From Chloroflexota bacterium (GTDB taxonomy: Bacteria; Chloroflexota; Limnocylindria; QHBO01): 6,459 bases of DNA. The notes below the pieces were generated by a model. That model was not told the origin of the DNA and made no database searches. It saw only the letters and a list, made by a program, of their open reading frames with translations. Positions 1 through 6,459 of the stretch are shown here, in pieces. Position numbers and translations under genes: made by a program. The stretch lies in assembly GCA_031177555.1 (NCBI GenBank), contig JAPSGM010000113.1:1-6459 (forward strand). The letters run 5' to 3'. How positions within the stretch are numbered: the stretch's first letter is position 1; each line of letters opens with the position of its first letter.

Positions 1-114
1 GGACTGGACGTCCCATTCGAAGGCGATCCCGGTCGCCTGCAGCACCCCGACCGTGGCCTCCGCCAGCTCCGGACCGATGCCGTCGCCGGGGATCAGCGTG
101 ACTCGATAGCTCAC
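1..114 (-). CDS. Isocitrate/isopropylmalate dehydrogenase family protein, N-terminal fragment (probably NAD-type isocitrate dehydrogenase)
   Basis: Only the first 38 codons are present; the gene runs off the left edge. Reading from a GTG at 114, the product begins VSYRVTLIPGDGIGPELAEA. The VTLIPGDGIGPE block is the N-terminal signature of NAD(P)-dependent beta-decarboxylating dehydrogenases (isocitrate, 3-isopropylmalate, tartrate, homoisocitrate). The following ATGIAFEWDV resembles the IDH3-like isocitrate dehydrogenases more than LeuB, and the neighbouring sucCD genes favour a TCA-cycle role (isocitrate to 2-oxoglutarate). There is too little sequence to settle the substrate. No Shine-Dalgarno site precedes the GTG. 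A TACACT hexamer sits 6 bases upstream, which suggests a leaderless transcript. The gene is divergent from sucC across a 149-base gap. Confidence 0.78.
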   Translation of the reverse strand, partial: MSYRVTLIPGDGIGPELAEATVGVLQATGIAFEWDVQS

Positions 115-120
115 CCGCGA

Positions 121-126
121 AGTGTA
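121..126 (-). promoter_or_regulatory. Candidate -10 element (TACACT) of a leaderless promoter for the dehydrogenase gene
   Basis: On the minus strand TACACT is followed by TCGCGG and then the GTG start at 114. A -10 box ending 6 bases before the start codon would place transcription initiation at or next to the GTG, as in leaderless mRNAs. The missing Shine-Dalgarno site agrees with this. No convincing -35 hexamer is seen. AT-rich hexamers are scarce in this sequence, which adds some weight, but the call rests on position and similarity only. Confidence 0.4.
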
Positions 127-181
127 GAAGGCGCTGGCGCGACGCTCCGCCGAATGCGCGCCACCGGCGACGCGCCCGCCC

Positions 182-187
182 TACAAT
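182..187 (+). promoter_or_regulatory. Candidate -10 element (TACAAT) of the sucCD promoter
   Basis: TACAAT matches the TATAAT consensus at five of six positions and lies 76 bases before the sucC start, so the transcript would carry a leader of about 70 nucleotides. No clear TTGACA-like -35 box is present 16-18 bases upstream, where the sequence is nearly pure GC. The ten bases TACAATCGGG recur exactly on the minus strand just before the mutase gene, which supports a shared promoter class. Confidence 0.45.
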
Positions 188-207
188 CGGGGCGTCCCCC
201 GCACCGA

Positions 208-232
208 GCCTCGCGGCACGCTGCCGCGAGGC
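208..232 (+). promoter_or_regulatory. Perfect 11-bp hairpin in the sucCD 5' leader
   Basis: GCCTCGCGGCA (208-218) and TGCCGCGAGGC (222-232) are exact inverse complements separated by the three bases CGC. The hairpin lies between the candidate -10 box and the Shine-Dalgarno site, with 21 bases from its end to AGGAGGT. No T-tract follows, so it does not look like a classic intrinsic terminator. Possible roles are mRNA 5' stabilisation, an attenuator-like or protein-binding leader element, or an operator in DNA form. The structure is seen directly; any function is inference. It matches no riboswitch class that I know. Confidence 0.55.
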
Positions 233-253
233 GCCACGCGGACGGGACGGCAC

Positions 254-260
254 AGGAGGT
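254..260 (+). promoter_or_regulatory. Strong Shine-Dalgarno site of sucC
   Basis: AGGAGGT is followed by GGG and then the ATG at 264. It is a near-perfect anti-16S match with a rather short spacer, and it fixes the sucC start. It is the only strong ribosome binding site in the window; the other starts rely on coupling overlaps or apparent leaderless initiation. Confidence 0.75.
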
Positions 261-263
261 GGG

Positions 264-1415
264 ATGAAGCTCCAGGAGTACCGGTCCAAGGAGATCCTGG
301 CCCGCCACGGCGTGCCGATGCTGGCCGGGGAGACCGCTACCACGCCGGCGGAGGCCCGAGGCGCCGCCGAGCGCATCGGCGGCCCGGTCGTCGTCAAGGC
401 GCAGGTGCTGGTGGGCGGCCGCGGCAAGGCCGGCGGCGTGAAGCTGGCGGCAAGCCCGGAGGAGGCGGAGGCGCGCGCGGGCGAGATCATCGGCCTGGAC
501 ATCAAGGGCGTGACGGTCAAGACCGTGCTGGTGGCGCCGGCGGCCGACATCGCCAAGGAGTTCTACCTGGGGCTGATCCTGGACCGCGCGGCCAGGGCGG
601 TCACCCTCATCGCCAGCCCGGAGGGCGGCGTGGAGATCGAGGAGACGGCGCGCACCAACCCCCAGGCCATCCTGCGCCTGCCGCTCCATGCGCTCATCGG
701 CCTGCAGCCGCACAACGTGCGCCGCGCGAGCTTCTTCCTGGGCATCCCGGCCGAGCTGCGCAGGGACTTCGGCGCGGTGCTCGACGGGCTCCACCGGGCC
801 TTCGTGGAGGCCGATGCGGACCTGGCCGAGATCAACCCGCTGGTCATCACCGATGACGGACGCCTGCTGGCGCTGGACGCCAAGATCGTGCTCGACGACT
901 CGGCGCTCCCGCGCCACCCCGACCTGGAGGATATGCGCGACCTGAACGAGGAGGAGCCGTCCGAGACGGCGGCGCGCGAGGCTGGCATCAACTTCATCAA
1001 GCTCGACGGCAGCATCGGCTGCATGGTCAACGGCGCCGGGCTGGCAATGACGACCATGGACCTGGTCAAGCTGGCCGGCGGCGAGCCGGCCAACTTCCTG
1101 GACATCGGGGGCGGCGCCAAGGCGGACCGGGTGCTGGCGGCGTTCCGGATCATCCTGGACGACCCGAACGTGAAGGCCATCCTGGTCAACATCTTCGGCG
1201 GCATCACCCGCGGCGACGAGGTGGCGCGGGGCATCGTGGAGGCCCGGGCCGGGCTGGAGCGCGAGGTGCCAATGGTGGTGCGCATCGTCGGCACCAACGC
1301 CGCGGAGGCGGCCGAGATCCTGCGGCAGGCCAACCTGATCACGGCGACCAGCCTGGACGATGCAGCCGCCCGGGCGGTGGCGGCAGCGAGCCGGGCGAGC
1401 GGGGCGACCGCGTGA
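264..1415 (+). CDS. sucC: Succinyl-CoA synthetase (succinate-CoA ligase), beta subunit
   Basis: This is the beta chain of the TCA-cycle enzyme that interconverts succinyl-CoA and succinate with ADP or GDP phosphorylation, working in the cytoplasm as a complex with the SucD alpha chain. At 383 residues it is close to the usual ~388. It opens with the family-typical MKLQEYRSKEILARHGVP. An ATP-grasp nucleotide-binding domain fills the N-terminal half: KAQVLVGGRGKAGGVKL at residues 45-61, EIEETA at 124-129 and the metal-site block AEINPL at 188-193. The C-terminal ligase domain carries GSIGCMVNGAGLAM (249-262), NFLDIGGGA (277-285) and NIFGGITR (309-316). The residue after NIFGGITR is Gly, where the E. 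coli protein has Cys. The start is fixed by AGGAGGT just upstream. sucD follows after 13 bases, so the two are almost certainly cotranscribed. Whether it prefers ADP or GDP cannot be read from the sequence with confidence. Confidence 0.97.
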   Translation: MKLQEYRSKEILARHGVPMLAGETATTPAEARGAAERIGGPVVVKAQVLVGGRGKAGGVKLAASPEEAEARAGEIIGLDIKGVTVKTVLVAPAADIAKEFYLGLILDRAARAVTLIASPEGGVEIEETARTNPQAILRLPLHALIGLQPHNVRRASFFLGIPAELRRDFGAVLDGLHRAFVEADADLAEINPLVITDDGRLLALDAKIVLDDSALPRHPDLEDMRDLNEEEPSETAAREAGINFIKLDGSIGCMVNGAGLAMTTMDLVKLAGGEPANFLDIGGGAKADRVLAAFRIILDDPNVKAILVNIFGGITRGDEVARGIVEARAGLEREVPMVVRIVGTNAAEAAEILRQANLITATSLDDAAARAVAAASRASGATA

Positions 1416-1428
1416 GCGGGGCGCGGGC

Positions 1429-2307
1429 GTGAGCGTCCTGGTCAACCGCGACACGCGGCTGCTGGTCCAGGGCATCACCGGCCGCGAGGGCGAGTTCCAC
1501 TCCTCCGCGATGCTCGAGTACGGCACGGACATCGTGGCCGGCGTGACGCCGGGCAAGGGCGGGCAGACGGCACTGGACGGTCGCGTGCCGGTCTTCGACA
1601 CCGTGGTCGACGCCGTGCGCGAGACGGGCGCCAACGCGACGTGCATCTTCGTCCCGGCCGGCGCCGCTCCCGACGCGATGCTCGAGGCGGCCGAGGCCGG
1701 CGTGCCGCTGGTGATCTGCATCACCGAGGGCATCCCGGCGCTGGACATGCTGCGCGTGTACCACGTCCTGCGCGCCGCCGGGGTGCGGCTCATCGGTCCG
1801 AACTGCCCCGGCCTGACCAGCGTCGGCGAGGCGAAGGTCGGGATCATTCCCGGCAACATCCATCGGGCCGGGCCGGTCGGGCTCGTGAGCCGATCCGGCA
1901 CGCTGACCTACGAGGTGGTGCAGGCCATGACCGATGCCGGCTTGGGCCAGTCGACCTGCGTCGGCATCGGAGGCGACCCGATCGTGGGCACCAGCTTCGT
2001 CGACGTGCTGGACATGCTGAACCACGACCCGGCCACCGAGGCGATCGTCATGATCGGCGAGATCGGCGGCGAGGAGGAGGAGAGGGCCGCCGCCTTCGTG
2101 CAGCGCGAGGTGCGCAAGCCGATGGCAGCGTTCATCGCCGGGCGCACGGCGCCGCCCGGCCGTCGCATGGGCCATGCCGGCGCGATCATCTCCGGCGGCG
2201 CCGGGACGGCCGAGTCGAAGCGCGCCGCCCTGGAGGCGGCGGGTATCGCGGTGGCCGACTCGCCGTCGCAGATCCCGCAGCTGCTGCGCGCGGCCGGCGT
2301 CCGCTAG
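1429..2307 (+). CDS. sucD: Succinyl-CoA synthetase (succinate-CoA ligase), alpha subunit
   Basis: This is the CoA-binding and phosphohistidine-bearing partner of SucC. From the GTG at 1429 it is 292 residues, against about 289 in E. coli. The frame stays open upstream to an ATG at 1360, but that start would overlap sucC by 56 bases and add an arginine-rich stretch foreign to the family, so the GTG is preferred. It begins VSVLVNRDTRLLVQGITG. The Rossmann CoA-binding domain shows QGITGREGEFHS (14-25) and GVTPGKGG (38-45), followed by ITEGIPALDML (98-108) and IGPNCPGL (122-129). The ligase domain has GGDPIVGTSF (181-190), the acidic IGEIGGEEEE (209-218) and the active-site motif GHAGAIISGGAGTAESK (248-264), whose His249 is the phosphorylated residue. 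There is only a weak G-rich stretch before the GTG, so translation probably depends on coupling to sucC. The TAG stop shares its CTAG palindrome with a minus-strand TAG. Confidence 0.97.
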   Translation: MSVLVNRDTRLLVQGITGREGEFHSSAMLEYGTDIVAGVTPGKGGQTALDGRVPVFDTVVDAVRETGANATCIFVPAGAAPDAMLEAAEAGVPLVICITEGIPALDMLRVYHVLRAAGVRLIGPNCPGLTSVGEAKVGIIPGNIHRAGPVGLVSRSGTLTYEVVQAMTDAGLGQSTCVGIGGDPIVGTSFVDVLDMLNHDPATEAIVMIGEIGGEEEERAAAFVQREVRKPMAAFIAGRTAPPGRRMGHAGAIISGGAGTAESKRAALEAAGIAVADSPSQIPQLLRAAGVR

Positions 2308-2369
2308 CCGGGAGCGCCGCCCTGCGCCTCGTACTCCTCGCGCAGGATCGCCATCAGGACGCCGCCGTC
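2304..2369 (-). other. Coding-like 21-codon tail in the +1 frame after the epimerase stop
   Basis: Directly after the epimerase stop TGA, the +1 frame reads D-G-G-V-L-M-A-I-L-R-E-E-Y-E-A-Q-G-G-A-P-G and ends at TAG (2306-2304). Nineteen or more of the 21 codons end in G or C, and the codon pattern looks like the real genes, whereas the zero frame does not. The frame has no start codon except an internal ATG that would give 16 residues, and that ATG has no nearby ribosome site. It could be a C-terminal extension reached by +1 frameshifting, the remnant of a longer or duplicated epimerase end, or chance. I do not recognise the peptide. No function is assigned. Confidence 0.3.
2321..2346. terminator. 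Weak hairpin in the convergent gap, possible bidirectional terminator
   Basis: CCTGCGC (2321-2327) pairs with GCGCAGG (2340-2346) around a 12-base loop, between the sucD stop and the epimerase stop. Two convergent operons need termination here, and position is the main argument. There is no T-tract on either strand, the loop is long, and the stem overlaps the coding-like tail, so factor-dependent termination is at least as likely. Confidence 0.22.
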
Positions 2370-2411
2370 AAGCGTCCTCCCCGCTGGCCAGCAGCTCCCA
2401 CAGGACGCCGT
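2355..2411. repeat. Imperfect direct repeat at the epimerase 3' end
   Basis: CAGGACGCCGCCGT (2355-2368) and CAGGACGCCGT (2401-2411) are the same sequence apart from one extra CCG triplet, with starts 46 bases apart. On the minus strand they encode the parallel peptides RTLNGVLWELL (epimerase C-terminus) and RTLDGGVLMAIL (+1 frame past the stop). The likeness at peptide level suggests a local duplication of the gene end, but in such GC-rich DNA an 11-base match could be chance. Confidence 0.3.
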
Positions 2412-2786
2412 TCAGGGTTCGGGGATGGATGAAGGCGACGTGCCCGTGGGCGCCGGGGCGCGGCTCGCGGTCGATCAGCTCCGCCTCCGCGGCCGCGAGG
2501 GCCGCGAGTTCAGATGGCAGGTCGTCGGCCACCAGGCAGACGTGGTGAAGGCCCTCGCCGCGGGCGGCGAGGAAGCGGGCCACGCCGGAGTCCCCGTCCG
2601 TGGGCTCCACCAGCTCGATCCGCGCCGCCGGGTGCGGCCCGGTGGACAGGAAGCAGAGGCGGACCCGCTGGCTGGCGAACACGAAGGGCTCCGCCTCCGG
2701 CGCCCAGCCGAAGAGGGTGGCGTAGCGCGGCAGCGCCTCGTCGATCGAGCGGACGACGATGGCCACGTGGTGGATGGGCCCGATGC

Positions 2787-2790
<4 letters not shown>
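2368..2790 (-). CDS. mce: Methylmalonyl-CoA epimerase (VOC/glyoxalase fold)
   Basis: It interconverts (S)- and (R)-methylmalonyl-CoA, linking the carboxylase product to the mutase substrate in the cytoplasm. The 140 residues match the usual 134-148. Two vicinal-oxygen-chelate modules are visible. The first opens with IHHVAIVVRSIDEAL (6-20, metal ligand His8) and contains ARIELVEP (56-63). The second opens with GLHHVCLVADDL (80-91, ligand His82 or His83) and closes with HPRTLNGVLWELL (122-134), where Glu132 fits the C-terminal metal-binding glutamate. The start is GTG at 2790, and the GTGA overlaps the mutase TGA by four bases, so translation is probably coupled. The VOC superfamily also includes glyoxalase I and dioxygenases, but the HHVAI and NGVLxEL signatures and the mutase neighbour make epimerase the clear choice. 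Past the stop the +1 frame remains coding-like for 21 codons. Confidence 0.94.
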
Positions 2791-4385
<1,595 letters not shown>

Positions 4386-4393
4386 GGCGCCCG

Positions 4394-4399
4394 ATTGTA
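4394..4399 (-). promoter_or_regulatory. Candidate internal leaderless promoter (-10 TACAAT) for the mutase and epimerase genes
   Basis: In the 23-base gap between the biotin carrier gene and the mutase gene, the minus strand reads TACAAT, then CGGGCGCC, then the ATG at 4385. Initiation 6-8 bases after the -10 box would start the mRNA at or beside the ATG. This fits the lack of any ribosome binding site. A poor -35 candidate, CTGAGG, lies 18 bases further upstream inside the carrier gene. The ten bases TACAATCGGG are identical to those before sucC. The promoter would let the mutase and epimerase be expressed apart from the carboxylase subunits. Confidence 0.47.
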
Positions 4400-4408
4400 C
4401 CGAGGCCG

Positions 4409-4876
4409 CTACTCGATCCTCAGCAGCAACGCGCCGGTGGCCACCGGCTGGCCGGTCGCCACGGCCACGCTGCCGATGCGGCCTGCGCGCGGGGCGCGGA
4501 CCTCGTTCTGCATCTTCATGGCCTCGATGGTGACCAGCGGGTCGCCCTCAGCCACCTCGCCGCCCTCGGCCGCGCTGACCGCCACCACCAGCCCGGGCAG
4601 GGTGGCCCGGACCTCGATCGGTCCGCCGTGACCGCGGGTGGCGACCTCCGCCTCGGCCAGCAGCTGCTCGCGCCGGGTGCGGACGGCCACCGGGATGCGC
4701 CGCCCCCCGATGGTCACAAACCATCGGCTGCCGGCGCCCTCCACCACCACGCCGATGGAGCGCTCCCCGCGCGCCAGGCGGGCGATCCCGGCCGCCCGGT
4801 CCACCCAGGTCAGCCGCCAGCCGGTCCCGGCCTCGACCGGCCGGCCCGCGACCTCGACCCGGTACGGGACGGTCAC
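4409..4876 (-). CDS. Biotin carboxyl carrier protein of an acyl-CoA (propionyl-CoA) carboxylase
   Basis: It carries the covalently bound biotin that shuttles carboxyl groups from the biotin carboxylase to the carboxyltransferase. Of 155 residues, the C-terminal ~70 (86-155) form the lipoyl/biotinyl domain, with the attachment motif EAMKMQNEV (118-126). Lys121 is the biotinylated lysine, and the APRAG turn of the hammerhead fold follows it. Residues 1-80 (PYRVEVAGRPVEAGTGWRL and on) resemble the linker or BT region found between the two parts of fused propionyl-CoA carboxylase alpha chains. The GTG start at 4876 overlaps the biotin carboxylase stop as GTGA. The two genes together (about 500 + 155 residues) equal the length of a fused alpha subunit, so this looks like a split version of it. 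No secretion signal or membrane segment is seen. The substrate is inferred from the neighbouring mutase and epimerase; acetyl-CoA or a mixed range is possible. Confidence 0.93.
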   Translation of the reverse strand: MTVPYRVEVAGRPVEAGTGWRLTWVDRAAGIARLARGERSIGVVVEGAGSRWFVTIGGRRIPVAVRTRREQLLAEAEVATRGHGGPIEVRATLPGLVVAVSAAEGGEVAEGDPLVTIEAMKMQNEVRAPRAGRIGSVAVATGQPVATGALLLRIE

Positions 4877-6375
4877 GAGCGCAGCGCTTCGCGGCGGGCG
4901 GCGGCAGCCCAGGCGGACTCGGCCCCGGCGCCACGAGCCCGCGCGGGACGCGCGCCGGCCACGGGGGTGAGCTCCGCCCGCGCCATCGCCGCCGCGGCGG
5001 CGGCGACCTCAGCCACCTCGTCGGTCAGCGGCGTGCCATCGGCCCAGTGCTGGGGCACGAAACCGGTGTCATATCGGCCGTCGGCGAAGGCTGGCTGGTC
5101 GACCAGCCAGCGATGGAAGCCCAGGTCGGTCTGCAGGCCGCCCACGACCGTCTCGTCCAGGGCGCGGCGCAGGCGGGCGACCATGGCGGGCCGGTCCTCG
5201 GCGTGAACCATCAGCTTGCCGAGGAGGGGGTCGTACTCCGGGGTCAGCTCAAGCCCCGGCCTCACCGCGGCATCCACCCGCACCCCCGGCCCCGACGGCA
5301 GGCGCAGGGCCGAGACGGCTCCCGCCAGCGGGCGGAACGCGTTCCACGGGTCCTCGGCGTAGATCCGCACCTCGACGGCATTGCCGCGCAGGGCCGGCTC
5401 CAGCAGCCCGGCCGGCAGGCGCTCCCCCGCCGCGATGCGGATCTGCCAGGCCACGAGGTCCAGGCCGGTGACCAGCTCGGTGACGCCGTGCTCGACCTGC
5501 AGGCGGGTGTTCATCTCCAGGAAGTAGTGGTTCCCCTCCGGGTCCAGCAGGAACTCGACGGTCGCGGCGCTCTCGAAGGCCACGGTCCCGGCCACGCGGC
5601 GCGCGGACTCGTAGAGCGACGCGCGGATCTCCGGGGTGACGGCCGGGGAGGGCGACTCCTCGACCAGCTTCTGGTGGCGTCGCTGGATGCTGCAGTCCCG
5701 CTCCCCCAGGCAGGCCAGTCCGGAGTGCCGGTCCCCGAGCAGCTGGACCTCGACGTGGCGCGCCGGGCTGACCAGTCGCTCCAGGTAGACCGTGCCGTCG
5801 CCGAACGCGGCCGCCGCCTCGCGGCGAGCCGTGGCAAGGGCCGAGGGCAGCGCCTCGGCGGAGTCGACGCGGCGCATGCCCCGTCCTCCCCCACCGGCCG
5901 CGGCCTTCAGCATGGCCGGCAGCCCGATGTCGGCCAGGTCCGGCAGCACGCCATCCTGGACCGGCACCATCAGCCCGGGCACGACCGGCACGCCGGCCTC
6001 GACCGCGGCGCGCCGCGCGGCCAGCTTGTTGCCCAGGGCCTCCTGCGTCGCAGGTGGTGGACCGATCCAGGCCAGCCCGGCCTCCTGCACCGCGGTCGCG
6101 AAGGCGGCGCTCTCCGAAAGGAACCCGTACCCGGGGTGGACCGCGTCCGCCCCCGACCGGCGGGCCGCCTGGATGAGGGCGTCGATGCTCAGGTAGGACT
6201 CGGCCGCTGCCCGCGGCCCGATCGGCACGGCGAGGTCGGCGGCCTCGACGTGGGGCGCATCGACGTCGGCCTCGGAGAAGACGGCCACGCTGTCGATGCC
6301 CAGCTCACGGCAGGCGCGTGCCACCCGGATCGCGATCTCGCCGCGGTTGGCGATGAGGACCCGGCGACGCCGCGT
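4873..6375 (-). CDS. Biotin carboxylase subunit of an acyl-CoA (propionyl-CoA) carboxylase, 5' end unresolved
   Basis: It carboxylates biotin with ATP and bicarbonate, the first half-reaction of propionyl-CoA carboxylation. Homology starts at RRVLIANRGEIAIRVARA (6366 downward), yet no ATG, GTG or TTG exists in frame between there and the window edge. The end at 6375 marks an ACG codon where an ATG would give a normal N-terminus. A GTG at 6324 would delete the conserved ANRGEIA strand and is unlikely. Numbering from that GTG: HPGYGFLSE (63-71), NKLAAR (99-104), LKAAAGGGGRGMR (139-151) of the ATP-grasp loop, HVEVQ (190-194), RDCSIQRRHQKLVEESP (209-225), and the catalytic FLEMNTRLQVEHGVTE (268-283) with Glu270, Asn272, Arg274 and Glu278. 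Gly280 replaces the usual Pro or Thr. GPGVR (345-349) holds the expected bicarbonate-site Arg. An Ala-rich tail (440-483) ends in SAWAAAARREALRS, a linker style known from fused alpha chains. Confidence 0.92.
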   Translation of the reverse strand, partial: TRRRRVLIANRGEIAIRVARACRELGIDSVAVFSEADVDAPHVEAADLAVPIGPRAAAESYLSIDALIQAARRSGADAVHPGYGFLSESAAFATAVQEAGLAWIGPPPATQEALGNKLAARRAAVEAGVPVVPGLMVPVQDGVLPDLADIGLPAMLKAAAGGGGRGMRRVDSAEALPSALATARREAAAAFGDGTVYLERLVSPARHVEVQLLGDRHSGLACLGERDCSIQRRHQKLVEESPSPAVTPEIRASLYESARRVAGTVAFESAATVEFLLDPEGNHYFLEMNTRLQVEHGVTELVTGLDLVAWQIRIAAGERLPAGLLEPALRGNAVEVRIYAEDPWNAFRPLAGAVSALRLPSGPGVRVDAAVRPGLELTPEYDPLLGKLMVHAEDRPAMVARLRRALDETVVGGLQTDLGFHRWLVDQPAFADGRYDTGFVPQHWADGTPLTDEVAEVAAAAAAMARAELTPVAGARPARARGAGAESAWAAAARREALRS

Positions 6376-6459
6376 TCGCGCCGCTGCTCGGGCCGAACTT
6401 CGTGGCGCTGCGCGAGGGCCGCGAGGGCGGCGGCGCTCCGCCGGCGCCGCTCGTCGAGC
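6357..6459 (+). CDS. Unidentified partial reading frame with coding-like codon use, running off the right edge
   Basis: On the plus strand, after a TGA at 6354-6356, the frame is open for 34 codons to the edge. It reads GPGDAAFAPLLGPNFVALRE, then a Gly/Pro-rich stretch ending PAPLVE. About 32 of the 34 codons end in G or C, while the minus-strand carboxylase frame over the same bases has roughly 13 of 33 ending in A or T and translates to an Arg/Ala-rich string. The plus strand is therefore the more likely coding strand here. The only conventional start is GTG at 6402, yet coding character begins near 6363, so the 5' end may be missing. I do not recognise the protein. Confidence 0.33.

Noticed and set aside
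115..181. A small gene or leader peptide in the divergent intergenic region
   Set aside because: No start codon with a ribosome site and no coding-like frame is found there. A GTG at 259 ends immediately at TGA after one codon.
1360..1428. An upstream ATG extending SucD by 23 residues
   Set aside because: The extension overlaps sucC by 56 bases and is Arg/Gly-rich without family likeness. The GTG at 1429 gives the standard SucD N-terminus and length.
111..1901. A 596-codon open frame on the minus strand opposite sucC and sucD
   Set aside because: It is the antisense shadow of two well-conserved genes in very GC-rich DNA. Its product is Arg/Ala/Val/Asp-rich with no recognisable domain, and it would overlap the dehydrogenase start.
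2308..2367. A classic intrinsic terminator after sucD
   Set aside because: Only a 7-bp stem with a 12-base loop and no T-tract is present, so it is listed at low confidence rather than as a firm terminator.
6322..6324. GTG at 6324 as the start of the biotin carboxylase
   Set aside because: It would remove VLIANRGEIAIR, a near-universal N-terminal strand of biotin carboxylases that is present just upstream in frame.

Overview
The window is very GC-rich (about 70% by eye, with codon third positions almost all G or C) and carries no mobile elements, RNA genes or CRISPR arrays. It is a compact bacterial core-metabolism locus. The methylmalonyl-CoA mutase is split: its catalytic subunit has no B12 domain. 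The succinyl-CoA synthetase beta chain is of the short bacterial type, and two genes appear to have leaderless promoters. Together these would fit a high-GC Chloroflexota-like or actinobacterial-like lineage, probably from an environmental genome. That placement is inference from style; no marker gene is present.

Layout: (1) positions 1-114, minus strand, hold the first 38 codons of an isocitrate/isopropylmalate dehydrogenase family gene. (2) Positions 115-263 are a divergent intergenic region with a candidate promoter on each strand, a perfect 11-bp hairpin and a strong Shine-Dalgarno site. (3) Positions 264-2307, plus strand, hold sucC and sucD, the two subunits of succinyl-CoA synthetase. 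(4) Positions 2308-2367 form a short convergent gap containing a coding-like tail and a small hairpin. (5) Positions 2368 to about 6375, minus strand, read in the order biotin carboxylase, biotin carrier protein, methylmalonyl-CoA mutase catalytic subunit, methylmalonyl-CoA epimerase. Two of the three junctions are 4-base GTGA overlaps. The third is a 23-base gap holding a candidate internal promoter. (6) From about 6360 to the end, coding character switches to the plus strand, and the biotin carboxylase has no recognisable start codon.

The genes form one route. An acyl-CoA (most likely propionyl-CoA) carboxylase makes (S)-methylmalonyl-CoA, the epimerase makes the (R) form, the mutase makes succinyl-CoA, and SucCD converts it to succinate with nucleotide triphosphate formation in the TCA cycle. 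The dehydrogenase at the left edge probably belongs to the same cycle. Three expected partners are not in the window: the carboxyltransferase beta subunit, the B12-binding mutase subunit, and the MeaB-type GTPase chaperone.

I found no clearly new biological system. The points most worth checking are the head-to-head junction at the right end, the possible +1-frame tail on the epimerase, the shared TACAATCGGG promoter element with leaderless starts, the sucC leader hairpin, and an AT-rich rare-codon patch with a dyad inside the mutase gene.
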